32,210 bases of DNA from an uncultured Nitrospirota bacterium (GTDB lineage Bacteria > Nitrospinota > Nitrospinia > CAJXCL01). Shown here piece after piece: positions 1 to 12,749 of the stretch; within the stretch, counting starts at the first letter, position 1, and every line of letters begins with the position of its first letter. The stretch spans positions 1-32,210 of the forward strand of contig CAJXCL010000020.1 in NCBI GenBank assembly GCA_913051775.1. The letters run 5' to 3'. Below the pieces are notes generated by a model, which saw only the letters and a list, made by a program, of their open reading frames with translations, had not been told where the DNA came from and ran no database searches. The position numbers and the translations under genes were made by a program.

Positions 1-1
1 A

Positions 2-955
2 ATTCATCATTGCGGGTATTATACCTCCCCAGTTTCCCGATTTGTCCTGGTGCTCTATAACCCACTTTTCAGCCTTTTTAATTGCTTTTTTACGCATAAA
101 GTGAAATGGATGGCTATCCAAAACCTTTAAAAAATATTTATCAAAATAATTGAAAAAGAGCTTCCAATAATCGGCAGCAGTAGTGCTATTTTTAAAATTT
201 GAATGCCCATTCGAAGCATATAATTCGTCAATTGAAAAGGAATCAGGTAAATAACAGACCGGTCTTTTCGCAAGGATAATTAATAAAGGCACGATTACGC
301 TTCTCGACCAGCTCGAAAACTCGTAAATGTTAAAATAAAACCAATTGGGAAGAAGCATCATCTCCACAGGCATTGACGGTAGTTTTTCCCACTCATATAA
401 TCCAAATAAAGCCAAAAACTTTTTAGTGAAAACTCGGCATTTTTCTATACCGCCATTATCAATAATAAAAACCTTTGCTTTTTTCATGGCAGGGTCGTCA
501 ATTGAAACTCCAGCCATTTTTAAAGCAAAATATGCTTCGACTGAGGTGCTTAATTCGCTTGGTCCACCATAGTATAGATTCCACCCCCCATCCGACTGAA
601 TGGTTCTCATTAAAAGTTCTACCGCTTTTTTTTCCTTCGCAATATCTACTTTACCTAAAAATCGATAGAACAAAATATATTCTGATGTTATTGTTGTGTT
701 GGCTTCAAGCTCCGATACCCAGTACCCTTCCTCATTCTGCTGGCTTAGTAAATACGCTTGGGATTTGGAAATGGCCAATTCTATTTTTTTTTCTAAGGAA
801 ATTTGGTGAGAATAAATACTGGTGTAACCGTCATGAAATGATTTCTCATCATCAATAGTTTGCTGGTTTTTATAATTGAAATGGTCCACAGGATTTTTAT
901 CGTAACTTATTCCGCGGCCCAAAAATGACGTGATAGATGTTAAAAAACTTACCAT
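2..955 (-). CDS. shc: Squalene-hopene cyclase, N-terminal 318 residues (partial, runs off left edge)
   Basis: I translated this frame by hand from the ATG at 955 to the window edge; it is open throughout. Squalene-hopene cyclases fold squalene into hopene, the first step of hopanoid lipid synthesis, at the inner membrane face. Terpene-cyclase QW-type repeats are visible: QQNEEGYWVSELEAN near residues 63-77, QSDGGWNLYYGGPSELS near 118-134, and QDKSGNWGGIIPAM near 303-316. The stretch LLPNWFYFNIYEFSSWSR is typical of bacterial cyclases. The catalytic DxDD motif lies in the missing half (the family is usually 630-720 residues). There is no clear Shine-Dalgarno before the ATG, but a consensus promoter lies upstream at 1039-1067. 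It could instead belong to a cyclase subtype acting on another polyprene. Family call secure, substrate inferred. Confidence 0.93.
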   Translation of the reverse strand, partial: MVSFLTSITSFLGRGISYDKNPVDHFNYKNQQTIDDEKSFHDGYTSIYSHQISLEKKIELAISKSQAYLLSQQNEEGYWVSELEANTTITSEYILFYRFLGKVDIAKEKKAVELLMRTIQSDGGWNLYYGGPSELSTSVEAYFALKMAGVSIDDPAMKKAKVFIIDNGGIEKCRVFTKKFLALFGLYEWEKLPSMPVEMMLLPNWFYFNIYEFSSWSRSVIVPLLIILAKRPVCYLPDSFSIDELYASNGHSNFKNSTTAADYWKLFFNYFDKYFLKVLDSHPFHFMRKKAIKKAEKWVIEHQDKSGNWGGIIPAMMN

Positions 956-1038
956 AACTAATAAACTTTAGTATGCTTTTAAATTTATTCTATATCTATT
1001 TGAATTCTTGTTTGTTTCATTGAAAAATAAATTTTTCA

Positions 1039-1067
1039 AATATACGATGGATGGAAGGTTAAGTCAA
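1039..1067 (-). promoter_or_regulatory. Sigma70-type promoter for shc
   Basis: On the minus strand, TTGACT (1067-1062) and TATATT (1044-1039) are separated by exactly 17 bases. Transcription would start near 1032, giving a leader of about 77 nt before the cyclase ATG at 955. Read from sequence only. Confidence 0.6.
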
Positions 1068-1171
1068 GCTTTTTTGTATTTACAGTAATGTTGCTTTTAT
1101 TTTTAGACATTCCTTATATAAAATAAAGGTTCAATTTTTCTGTCCGATACAATGGGATAGAAGGTAAAAAA

Positions 1172-1882
1172 ATGATGCTCGGTGGAATAAATTCAGTTTT
1201 GTCGGCATTAAGAGCATTTTTAAAAAAAGTCAGCAACACTGCTAATAACGTTGCAAATATACACTCCGCTGGTTTTAATAAAAGAGTCACTTCATTTCAA
1301 GAAGGCTGGAATTTAAAAGGCGTTCAGATCACTTCAAATCAACCGGTACATACACAAGGGCCACGCATGCTTGCAAATAATCCTCTAAATATAGCCGTGA
1401 ATCATCAGGGCTTTTTACGAGTTAGCTTACCCAATGGTGGAACCGGCTATTTACGCGACGGTAATTTGAAGAAAGATTCTGCTGGCAGACTCGTCACCTT
1501 AAACGGAAATCCAATTCAACAGGAAATTAGTATTTCCGGAAATGCAATTGGGGTGAATGCGTCAGGCTCCGGGCAAGACTCGGCTATCACTAATGGGCTA
1601 AGCCAGGTAATAGGGCAAATAGAACTGTCTTCTTTCCGAAATCCAGGCGGACAGGGTTCACTTGGAAATAATTTATTCATCGCGTCAAACGCCTTCGGCC
1701 CTGCAGTAAACGGAAGCCCCTGAACCGGTGATCTAGGAACCATTGTCCAGAGTAGTATTGAATCTTCAAATGTTGATATAGTAGAAGAATGTGTAAATCT
1801 CATTACTTCCAGCGCTGGTTACAAGGCAAACATAAAAACAATTAAAGCCAGGATGAACTCCTTAGCACTATTCTCGATATAA
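1172..1882 (+). pseudogene. Flagellar basal-body rod/hook family protein (FlgG/FlgF-like), interrupted by in-frame TGA
   Basis: Flagellar rod and hook proteins of this family build the axial shaft. The N-terminus carries the family signature around SNTANNVANIHSAGFNK (about residues 21-37). The middle contains TGYLRDGNLKKDSAGRLVTL, the usual FlgG-like strand. Translation halts at a TGA at 1721-1723 after 183 codons, but the same frame continues directly with TGDLGTIVQSSIESSNVDIV and EECVNLITSSAGYKANIKTI to a TAA at 1880-1882. That is the conserved C-terminal helix by which these subunits polymerise. The gene would be 236 codons without the TGA. A usable ribosome site (GAAGG) precedes the ATG. 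mobA and the GT9 gene here end in TGA, so TGA is a normal stop in this genome. No other flagellar gene is nearby. A nonsense mutation, a sequencing error or readthrough would all fit. Confidence 0.8.
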
Positions 1883-1973
1883 AAAATAGCCCGATTAGAT
1901 TCTCCAAATACTTCATCACTCCATAAATTCTGTTCTGCAATCCTAAAAAAGATAAATTTTTTTTAATAATACC

Positions 1974-2002
1974 TTGATTTTTTGGAGTAAGCATATTATA
2001 AA
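1974..2002 (+). promoter_or_regulatory. Sigma70-type promoter of groES-groEL
   Basis: TTGATT (1974-1979) and TATAAA (1997-2002) are 17 bases apart. The expected start point falls near 2008-2010, inside the left arm of the CIRCE operator, which is the usual arrangement for HrcA control. Confidence 0.6.
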
Positions 2003-2007
2003 TATAA

Positions 2008-2034
2008 TTAGCACTCTTTAGTAAAGAGTGCTAA
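2008..2034 (+). promoter_or_regulatory. CIRCE operator (HrcA binding site)
   Basis: TTAGCACTC, a 9-base spacer, then GAGTGCTAA: a perfect match to the CIRCE inverted repeat. In known systems the repressor HrcA binds this element and is released on heat stress, when GroEL is occupied by unfolded protein. No hrcA gene is in this window. Confidence 0.96.
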
Positions 2035-2329
2035 TTGTTTAAGTGTTTTATAGTGAATGCTTTTAGCAAAAAGATAAAATGTGGCAAAGTCGCAACCAGA
2101 TATGAAATATATAAATAAGGAGGTGAATAACAAATTTCTGGGGATGACATTAAGTAAACCCCTTTAGAATTTTGAAAGGGGCATTAAACCCCGCACAAAA
2201 AAGCGGAAGATATTATTTTTTAATTCCATTAATGTGCTTATGAACGGGGCCTCAACGAGGCAAATTATTCTTGCTTTTCATAAGTAGTTCTATTTTTTCA
2301 ATCATTAAAATGTAGAAAGGAGTATATAA
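2035..2329 (+). promoter_or_regulatory. Long structured 5' leader of groES
   Basis: About 300 bases separate CIRCE from the groES ATG with no recognisable gene. The leader holds a strong Shine-Dalgarno-like AAGGAGG at 2117-2123 that serves no obvious gene; the nearest ATG, at 2144, opens only a 7-codon frame. It also holds a hairpin of CCCCTTT/AAAGGGG (2159-2181) and a GCCTC/GAGGC hairpin (2249-2261). The true groES ribosome site is AGAAAGGAG at 2314-2322. I do not recognise a known riboswitch class. Confidence 0.6.
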
Positions 2330-2617
2330 ATGAATGTTCGTCCATTGCAAGACAGGGTTCTGGTCAAAGCCCTGGAGCAAAAGGAGACCGAAAAAGGTGG
2401 GATCATAATCCCTGATACAGCTAAAGAAAAACCAATGGAAGGAAAAATTATCGCTGTAGGAAATGGGAAATTGTCAGAAAATGGTAAAAGGCTGCCTTTA
2501 GAGGTTAAAAAAGGCAATAAAGTTATTTTTGGGAAATATGCTGGTACTGAAATTAAAGTAGATGGAGAAGAATTACTTCTCATGAGAGAAGATGATATCC
2601 AGGGAATTATTGATTAA
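2330..2617 (+). CDS. groES: Co-chaperonin GroES (Hsp10)
   Basis: GroES forms the heptameric lid on the GroEL cylinder, closing the cytoplasmic folding chamber during the ATP cycle. The 95-residue length is normal. The N-terminal signature [18 protein letters not shown] is followed by the mobile loop [15 protein letters not shown] (about residues 21-35), which contacts GroEL. The C-terminal strand [14 protein letters not shown] is also typical. The ATG at 2330 follows AGAAAGGAG with normal spacing. groEL begins 24 bases downstream, so the two form a classical operon under the CIRCE element. Nothing is missing. Confidence 0.99.
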   Translation: MNVRPLQDRVLVKALEQKETEKGGIIIPDTAKEKPMEGKIIAVGNGKLSENGKRLPLEVKKGNKVIFGKYAGTEIKVDGEELLLMREDDIQGIID

Positions 2618-2632
2618 TTTTTTTATATATAA

Positions 2633-4297
<1,665 letters not shown>

Positions 4298-4322
4298 GCT
4301 CAATTGTTTTGTATTTTTTTTT

Positions 4323-4349
4323 AGCCCCCCAAAAGGGGGCTTTTTTTTT
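4323..4349 (+). terminator. Rho-independent terminator of groES-groEL
   Basis: AGCCCCC and GGGGGCT form a GC-rich stem with a short CAAAA loop, followed at once by a run of nine T. It lies 26 bases after the groEL stop. Confidence 0.95.
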
Positions 4350-4389
4350 GCTTAATTTTAAATTAAAATCATAAATCAGGAGATGTTCG

Positions 4390-4770
4390 GTGTCAAAAAA
4401 ATCATCTGAAATTTTGAAGGTATTTCCAAATCCTCAACCAAAGCGGGATTATGAAATTCATATGGAATGTCCTGAATTTACCTGCTTGTGTCCAAAAACA
4501 GGGCAGCCTGACTTTGCTACTATCGATATCTTTTACATTCCGGAGAAACTGTGTATAGAGCTTAAGTCATTAAAATTATATATTTGGTCATACAGGAATG
4601 AGGGGACGTACCATGAAGCAGTCATAAACAAAATACTCGACGATTTGGTCAGTGCATGCAAACCTAGATATATGAAAATTACTGGCGACTTTTACGTTCG
4701 AGGTGGAATTCATACGGTCATTACTTCTGAGCATAATATGCCTGATTCCGCGAAGCCTCAACCAAAATAA
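4390..4770 (+). CDS. queF: NADPH-dependent 7-cyano-7-deazaguanine reductase (preQ0 reductase)
   Basis: QueF reduces the nitrile of preQ0 to the aminomethyl group of preQ1 in queuosine synthesis. This is the short, unimodular form (126 residues). The active-site segment [20 protein letters not shown] spans residues 26-45; the nucleophilic Cys is C34 and the proton donor Asp is D41. The NADPH motif [20 protein letters not shown] follows at about 57-76. The start is GTG at 4390: AGGAG at 4378-4382 gives 7-base spacing, whereas the ATG at 4383 opens a frame that stops after 8 codons. C32 replaces the residue usually seen two before the nucleophile. The gene stands alone after the groEL terminator. 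queA, a later step in the same pathway, lies about 17 kb away on the other strand. Confidence 0.96.
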   Translation: MSKKSSEILKVFPNPQPKRDYEIHMECPEFTCLCPKTGQPDFATIDIFYIPEKLCIELKSLKLYIWSYRNEGTYHEAVINKILDDLVSACKPRYMKITGDFYVRGGIHTVITSEHNMPDSAKPQPK

Positions 4771-4989
4771 GATTTTATAACTACGAAGATCACGAAAGCC
4801 ACGAAGAAAATTATGGATTTGAGTCAAAGGACAAGTACCTTGGATTAAATGTTGCTTTTTTTGACCCACGCCACCTGACTCATAACAATATCGTGTCTTT
4901 TGTGATTTAATATTTAACAAGTTGCATTTTTACCTGTGGCTTAGCAAGGCTTTGTTGCGCTAGTGCTTTTTAAATGAAGAGTTTTTTGT
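4771..4989. other. Intergenic stretch with short tandem-like repeat
   Basis: No coding potential is seen. At about 4780-4808 the unit ACGAAGA/TCACGAAAG/CCACGAAGA repeats imperfectly three times. The rest of this gap shows nothing I recognise. Confidence 0.4.
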
Positions 4990-4995
4990 TATAAT
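4987..4995 (+). promoter_or_regulatory. Extended -10 promoter for tRNA-Arg
   Basis: TGTTATAAT (extended -10 TGn plus perfect TATAAT at 4990-4995) lies 14 bases before the tRNA 5' end. No good -35 element is visible, which is common for extended -10 promoters. Confidence 0.5.
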
Positions 4996-5009
4996 TTTTT
5001 CAAGCCAAT

Positions 5010-5083
5010 GCGCCCGTAGCTCAGCTGGATAGAGTGGCGGATTCCGGTTCCGTAGGCCGCAGGTTCGAATCCTGCCGGGCGCA
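5010..5083 (+). tRNA. tRNA-Arg (anticodon CCG)
   Basis: A 74-nt cloverleaf. The acceptor arms are GCGCCCG (5010-5016) and CGGGCGC (5076-5082) with discriminator A. The D-arm starts GCTCAGCTGG. The anticodon stem is GCGGA/TCCGT (one G-U pair) around loop TTCCGGT, giving anticodon CCG, which reads CGG arginine codons. The T-arm is GCAGG-TTCGAAT-CCTGC. No CCA is encoded, so it must be added enzymatically. No terminator is seen before the next gene. Confidence 0.97.
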
Positions 5084-5121
5084 CTACAAATAATAATACA
5101 AAATTTAGAGGGTAGGTGTTT

Positions 5122-5766
5122 ATGAAAATTTTTGTTGATACTGCAGATATTAGTGAAATTCGCGAAGCACAGAAGTTAGGAGTCGTCGATGGTGTTACTA
5201 CCAACCCTACATTAATTTCTAAAACAGGGAGATCTTTTGATGAAGTTGTAAAGGGAATATGCAGGGAAGTTTCCGGACCGGTTAGTCTTGAAGCAATTTC
5301 TCTGGACTCAGAAGGACTAGTGGCAGAGGCAAAAAAATTATCAAAAATCTCTAAAAATGTAGTCGTTAAGATTCCGATGATCTCGGAAGGACTGAAAGCT
5401 GTAAAAATACTCTCTAAAGAAAATATTAAAACCAACGTTACCCTCGTATTTTCACCCCTCCAAGCGCTGCTGGCAGCAAAAGCTGGTGCAAGTTATGTTA
5501 GTCCTTTCGTCGGGAGGTTGGATGATATAGGACATGTAGGAATGGATGTTGTAAACCAGACATTAGAAATTTATGGAAATTATGGTTTTGAGACAGAGGT
5601 TATTGTTGCCAGTATCCGAAGTCCTATTCATGTTAATGATGCGGCGCTTATGGGCGCTCATGTGGCTACAATTCCTTTTAAAGTAATCCAACAACTTTCT
5701 AAACACCCTTTAACTGATATAGGAATTGATAAGTTTTTAAAGGATTGGGAAAAGGTTCCAAAGTAG
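5122..5766 (+). CDS. Fructose-6-phosphate aldolase / transaldolase (TalC/FSA family)
   Basis: Members of this family are cytoplasmic class I (Schiff-base) enzymes that either transfer dihydroxyacetone units in the non-oxidative pentose phosphate pathway (transaldolase) or cleave fructose 6-phosphate. The protein of 214 residues is the short FSA/TalC type. [16 protein letters not shown] opens the TIM barrel, [11 protein letters not shown] follows at 24-34, and the Schiff-base lysine is K83 in [17 protein letters not shown] lies near 134-144. I chose the ATG at 5122 because the match to the family begins there; an in-frame GTG lies two codons upstream. GGTAGGTG provides a weak ribosome site. 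The gene starts 38 bases after the tRNA with no terminator between them. Sequence alone does not separate aldolase from transaldolase. Confidence 0.93.
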   Translation: MKIFVDTADISEIREAQKLGVVDGVTTNPTLISKTGRSFDEVVKGICREVSGPVSLEAISLDSEGLVAEAKKLSKISKNVVVKIPMISEGLKAVKILSKENIKTNVTLVFSPLQALLAAKAGASYVSPFVGRLDDIGHVGMDVVNQTLEIYGNYGFETEVIVASIRSPIHVNDAALMGAHVATIPFKVIQQLSKHPLTDIGIDKFLKDWEKVPK

Positions 5767-5779
5767 CTGTTTTATAGCC

Positions 5780-5955
5780 TTGACAACTCAGTAAATATTG
5801 AAGTACATTTTAAATAGTGTTTAGAGCGCATTTCTCACAGCAAGCCAAGAGCCGTACTGCTATAGGGCTTACAGCGTGGTTTGCGAGCAAACTTAAAATA
5901 AAACTATGCTCTACACTGAAACTCGCTATTGGAACTTCAATCAATACTGAAATCT
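5780..5955. repeat. Long imperfect palindrome (MITE-like or structured RNA)
   Basis: The left arm (5788-5830, starting TCAGTAAATATTGAAGT) and right arm (5905-5950) are imperfect reverse complements; the right arm read backwards starts TCAGTATTGATTGAAGT. Both carry AGTGT and AGAGC further in. The centre (5831-5895) folds again, with AGCC/GGCT around TACTGCTATAG. No coding sequence is present. It could be a decayed miniature transposable element or a 3' structure of the preceding gene. Confidence 0.5.
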
Positions 5956-6060
5956 AAAAAACCTAATGTTTTTCTTGATATTACCGTAAAATAAGTATTA
6001 ATATGTTCTGGTTATCTAATTAGTTATTTGAACTTTGAATCTTTTTGGATGGAGGAAATC

Positions 6061-9919
<3,859 letters not shown>

Positions 9920-10210
9920 CTTAGTTTATTTAGTGATAAAAATAACGTTCAGTATATCCTATTGCACTCTGATTTAAAACAAAATAACCTTTTATAAAAT
10001 ACTCTTTTTGAGGCCAAGGTGTTGATAGAGCAATGGCGGATAGAATATGATACAATCAGGCCTCACAGTTCACTGGGATAGGCCTCCAGCACCAGAAACG
10101 TTTGAACCTATGCCCTCAGTTTCCGCTACGCTTCAACTGACGGCATAAAATCATCACTCTAAGAGTGGTACTAAGATTTAGGGTAGGTCAGGGTTTACTC
10201 AGGAGAAAGT
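9920..10210. other. Divergent intergenic region with several hairpins
   Basis: No gene. Three stem-loops precede the dehydrogenase: AGGCCT repeated at 10058-10063 and 10080-10085; a strong TATGCC-TCAGTT/AACTGA-GGCATA stem at 10109-10147 with one mismatch; and CACTCT/AGAGTG near 10154-10167. They may be a leader structure or a decayed repeat. Confidence 0.5.
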
Positions 10211-11239
10211 ATGCTCGTTGCAATGTATTATAAGAATGATGATGTGCGGTTGGAGGAAATACCTGTTCCAAAAATCGGACAAAGGGAGCTGCTTGTTAAA
10301 GTTATTGCAAGCGGTATATGTGGCAGTGATGTGTTGGAATGGTACCGGGTTAAAACCTCGCCACGTGTGTTAGGGCACGAAATTGCCGGAGACATTGTGA
10401 AAGCAGGGGAGGGTGTGAAGAATTATAAGATAGGGGATAGGGTTTTTGTGTCTCACCATGTTCCATGCAATACTTGTAAATATTGCCTTAAAGGACAGCA
10501 TACAGCCTGTCATACCTTGCACACCACAAATTTTGATCCCGGAGGATTTTCAGAATTTCTCCGTGTGCCAGAAATAAATGTGGATCGAGGGGTTTTTGTT
10601 CTTCCAGATAATGTATCTTATGAAGAAGGCTCTTTTATAGAGCCACTGGCCTGTGTAGTTCGTGGGCAAAGATTAATAGGTATTAAACAAAGCCAGTCTG
10701 TTTTAGTTATCGGAAGCGGCATTTCAGGTTTGCTTCACATACAAATGGCTAAAGCTGCTGGAGCAAGCAAAATAATTGCTACTGATATTAATAGTTTTCG
10801 TTTAAAAGCGGCTAAGCAATTTGGGGCGGATGTTATTCTACATGCAAGAGAAGATATTCCATTACGTATAAAAGAAGAAAATAATGGTAGCTTCGCTGAT
10901 CATGTTATTCTCTGTACTGCCGCAATGCCTGCAATTTCTCAGGCATTAAAGTCTGTTGACAGGGGAGGGGTTGTATTATTTTTTGCCGCTCCGGAACCAG
11001 GTATCGATGTGCCTTTACCAATAAATGAATTCTGGAGAAACGGAATTACACTGATGCCAACCTATGGAGCTGCGCCTGAAGATATTGAAGCCGCCATTGA
11101 ATTTATTCGGCATAAGAGAATAAATCTGATAGATATGATTACACACCGCTTAGAGTTGAAAAAAGCTGCGAAAGGTTTTCAATTAGTAGCAAACGCCCAA
11201 GAGTCTATTAAAGTAATTATTGAGCCGCATAAAAAATAG
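10211..11239 (+). CDS. Zinc-dependent medium-chain alcohol/polyol dehydrogenase
   Basis: MDR-family oxidoreductase of 342 residues that oxidises an alcohol or polyol with NAD(P)+. The catalytic zinc ligands are visible as Cys37 (GICGSD) and His56-Glu57 (GHE). The structural zinc site is C86, C89, C92 and C100 in CNTCKYCLKGQHTAC. EPLACVVRG follows near 144-152, and the Rossmann fingerprint VIGSGISG lies near 170. The architecture is closest to sorbitol/threonine dehydrogenases, but the substrate cannot be read from sequence. AGGAG at 10201-10205 precedes the ATG. It is a single gene, with structured DNA upstream and no obvious partner. Confidence 0.92.
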   Translation: MLVAMYYKNDDVRLEEIPVPKIGQRELLVKVIASGICGSDVLEWYRVKTSPRVLGHEIAGDIVKAGEGVKNYKIGDRVFVSHHVPCNTCKYCLKGQHTACHTLHTTNFDPGGFSEFLRVPEINVDRGVFVLPDNVSYEEGSFIEPLACVVRGQRLIGIKQSQSVLVIGSGISGLLHIQMAKAAGASKIIATDINSFRLKAAKQFGADVILHAREDIPLRIKEENNGSFADHVILCTAAMPAISQALKSVDRGGVVLFFAAPEPGIDVPLPINEFWRNGITLMPTYGAAPEDIEAAIEFIRHKRINLIDMITHRLELKKAAKGFQLVANAQESIKVIIEPHKK

Positions 11240-11339
11240 ATAACTGATAACGGTTAACAGATCTGAATGTGTAGTTCCAGTAAGCAGTCGGCTTCTTTCA
11301 CTAAACCCTTAACCTTGGCACCTCTGACCCTCCTGCTTT

Positions 11340-12584
11340 TCAAAGCGCTCTGATAGCCTGAATGCGTTCCATTATGGTGGGGTGAGAGTAGTAAAACGTG
11401 CTGTACCAGGGGTGAGGTGTAAGGTTGGATAAATTTTGTTTTGTGAGCCGTAATAATGCATCTTCCATAGATTTTTTTTCTCCAATATTTTTAACTGAAA
11501 ATCGATCCGCCTCATATTCATGTTTACGCGATAATGCTGAATATAATGGTTTTAAATAAAAAGTAAAGGTTCCGGATAAAAGAGAAAATAGAACTAAAGC
11601 ACCATGATTATTTGGCATGTTCAAGCCGAACACCTTAAACAGCGGAGCAAAATCATATATTAAACTAAGGAAGAACAAACCAGCGAAGAGGCTGATTGCG
11701 CTAATTCCAATCATCTTTTTTATATGATGCAATTTATAGTGTCCCATTTCATGCGCCAGAACAGCCATGCTTTGAGGAATGGTCATTTCTTTCATTAAGG
11801 TATCGAACAATACAATCCGACGGCTTTTGCCGAAACCGGTAAAGTAGGCATTGGAATGACTCGACCGTTTGGAGCCATCCATACGAAATATACCGCTTAG
11901 AGAAAATTTAATCTTTTCGCTTAATGCCTGTATAGCATGTTTGAATTCTCCATCTTCCAGCGGTTCAAATTTATTGAACAGCGGAGCAATAAATAGAGGA
12001 TAAATAATGAGCATAACAACCTGGAAAGCCATGATGAAACCAAATACCCAAACCCACCATAACATTCCTGAAGCTTCCATGAACCACAAAATAGCATAAA
12101 GACATGGAACACCAATCAGAACAGTCAAGAATATTCCTTTAATTTTGTCTTTGATGTAGAGGCGAAGAGTCATTTTGTTAAAACCATGCTTTTGTTCTAT
12201 GCCAAAAATTGATATCCATTCCAGAGGCAATCCCAGGAGAAACGAGATAACACTAAGTCCAAAAATAAACAAAATGCCGGTGATAATGGAATTAAAATTA
12301 TAAGACTCCGACCATTGTTCCAGCCATGGAAGAACCCCGCCAAAAAGAATCCATAAAGTAATGAAAGTGTCATAAACAAGACTCCAACGAGTCATTTTGA
12401 CTTTGTCTAGAGTATAGCTGACAGATTTGCGGTAGGTATCGTCATCGATGGAATCACGAAAAAACTCTGGCGTCCGGGTTTTATGAGATAGAAGATGACG
12501 TAGATTGAGTTCATTGAGTCCACAGGAGACGATCCGTTCAAGAGAGAAGAAGAAAATGAAAAGGACAAGAATTATAGATTCCAT
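11340..12584 (-). CDS. M48 family metalloprotease, Ste24/CAAX prenyl protease type
   Basis: Integral-membrane zinc protease of 414 residues. The catalytic motif HEMGH (278-282) and the third-ligand motif HEYEADRF (355-362) are both present. Hydrophobic segments near 1-15, 66-90, 100-122, 150-170, 175-202 and 293-345 match the multi-helix Ste24 cage rather than the shorter HtpX. Bacterial members are membrane-protein quality-control or processing proteases; CAAX substrates are not expected. I use the ATG at 12584. The frame extends to a GTG at 12611, but that lies in a repeat-like intergenic stretch. No ribosome site is clear. Confidence 0.93.
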   Translation of the reverse strand: MESIILVLFIFFFSLERIVSCGLNELNLRHLLSHKTRTPEFFRDSIDDDTYRKSVSYTLDKVKMTRWSLVYDTFITLWILFGGVLPWLEQWSESYNFNSIITGILFIFGLSVISFLLGLPLEWISIFGIEQKHGFNKMTLRLYIKDKIKGIFLTVLIGVPCLYAILWFMEASGMLWWVWVFGFIMAFQVVMLIIYPLFIAPLFNKFEPLEDGEFKHAIQALSEKIKFSLSGIFRMDGSKRSSHSNAYFTGFGKSRRIVLFDTLMKEMTIPQSMAVLAHEMGHYKLHHIKKMIGISAISLFAGLFFLSLIYDFAPLFKVFGLNMPNNHGALVLFSLLSGTFTFYLKPLYSALSRKHEYEADRFSVKNIGEKKSMEDALLRLTKQNLSNLTPHPWYSTFYYSHPTIMERIQAIRAL

Positions 12585-12599
12585 ATATATAGTATGTGG

Positions 12600-12715
12600 G
12601 AAATAGAGCACGGATTAAACAGATAAAACGAAATAGCACAGATTAAAAAATTTTGATTTTTTGAAATCTGCGTATATCTGTTCAAATCTGTATCATCTGC
12701 GTTCAGTTTTTTAGC
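12600..12715. repeat. Degenerate CAGATTT/ATCTGTG-type intergenic repeat
   Basis: Imperfect, tandem-like copies of (A)ATCTG(T/C)GT(A) run through the gap between the NrnA-like gene and the protease gene, for example AAATCTGCGTATATCTGTTC and AAATCTGTATCATCTGCGTT. A related piece with CACGGATTTCACAG and GCACGGATGA occurs near 22693-22717. Confidence 0.5.
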
Positions 12716-12749
12716 TGAGGCCCTAGGCCGAGTTATCGTGAGCTTGCAC

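Noticed and set aside
475-858. Plus-strand frame of 127 codons at the left end
   Set aside because: It overlaps the cyclase gene, whose minus-strand translation matches its family throughout.
1721-1723. TGA recoded as an amino acid or selenocysteine in the flagellar gene
   Set aside because: Other genes in the window end in TGA, no selenocysteine element is visible, and the family has no selenoprotein members known to me.
2060-2200. Known riboswitch (c-di-GMP, preQ1 or similar) in the groES leader
   Set aside because: Short matches such as GGCAAAG were checked by eye, but the conserved cores of these classes are absent.
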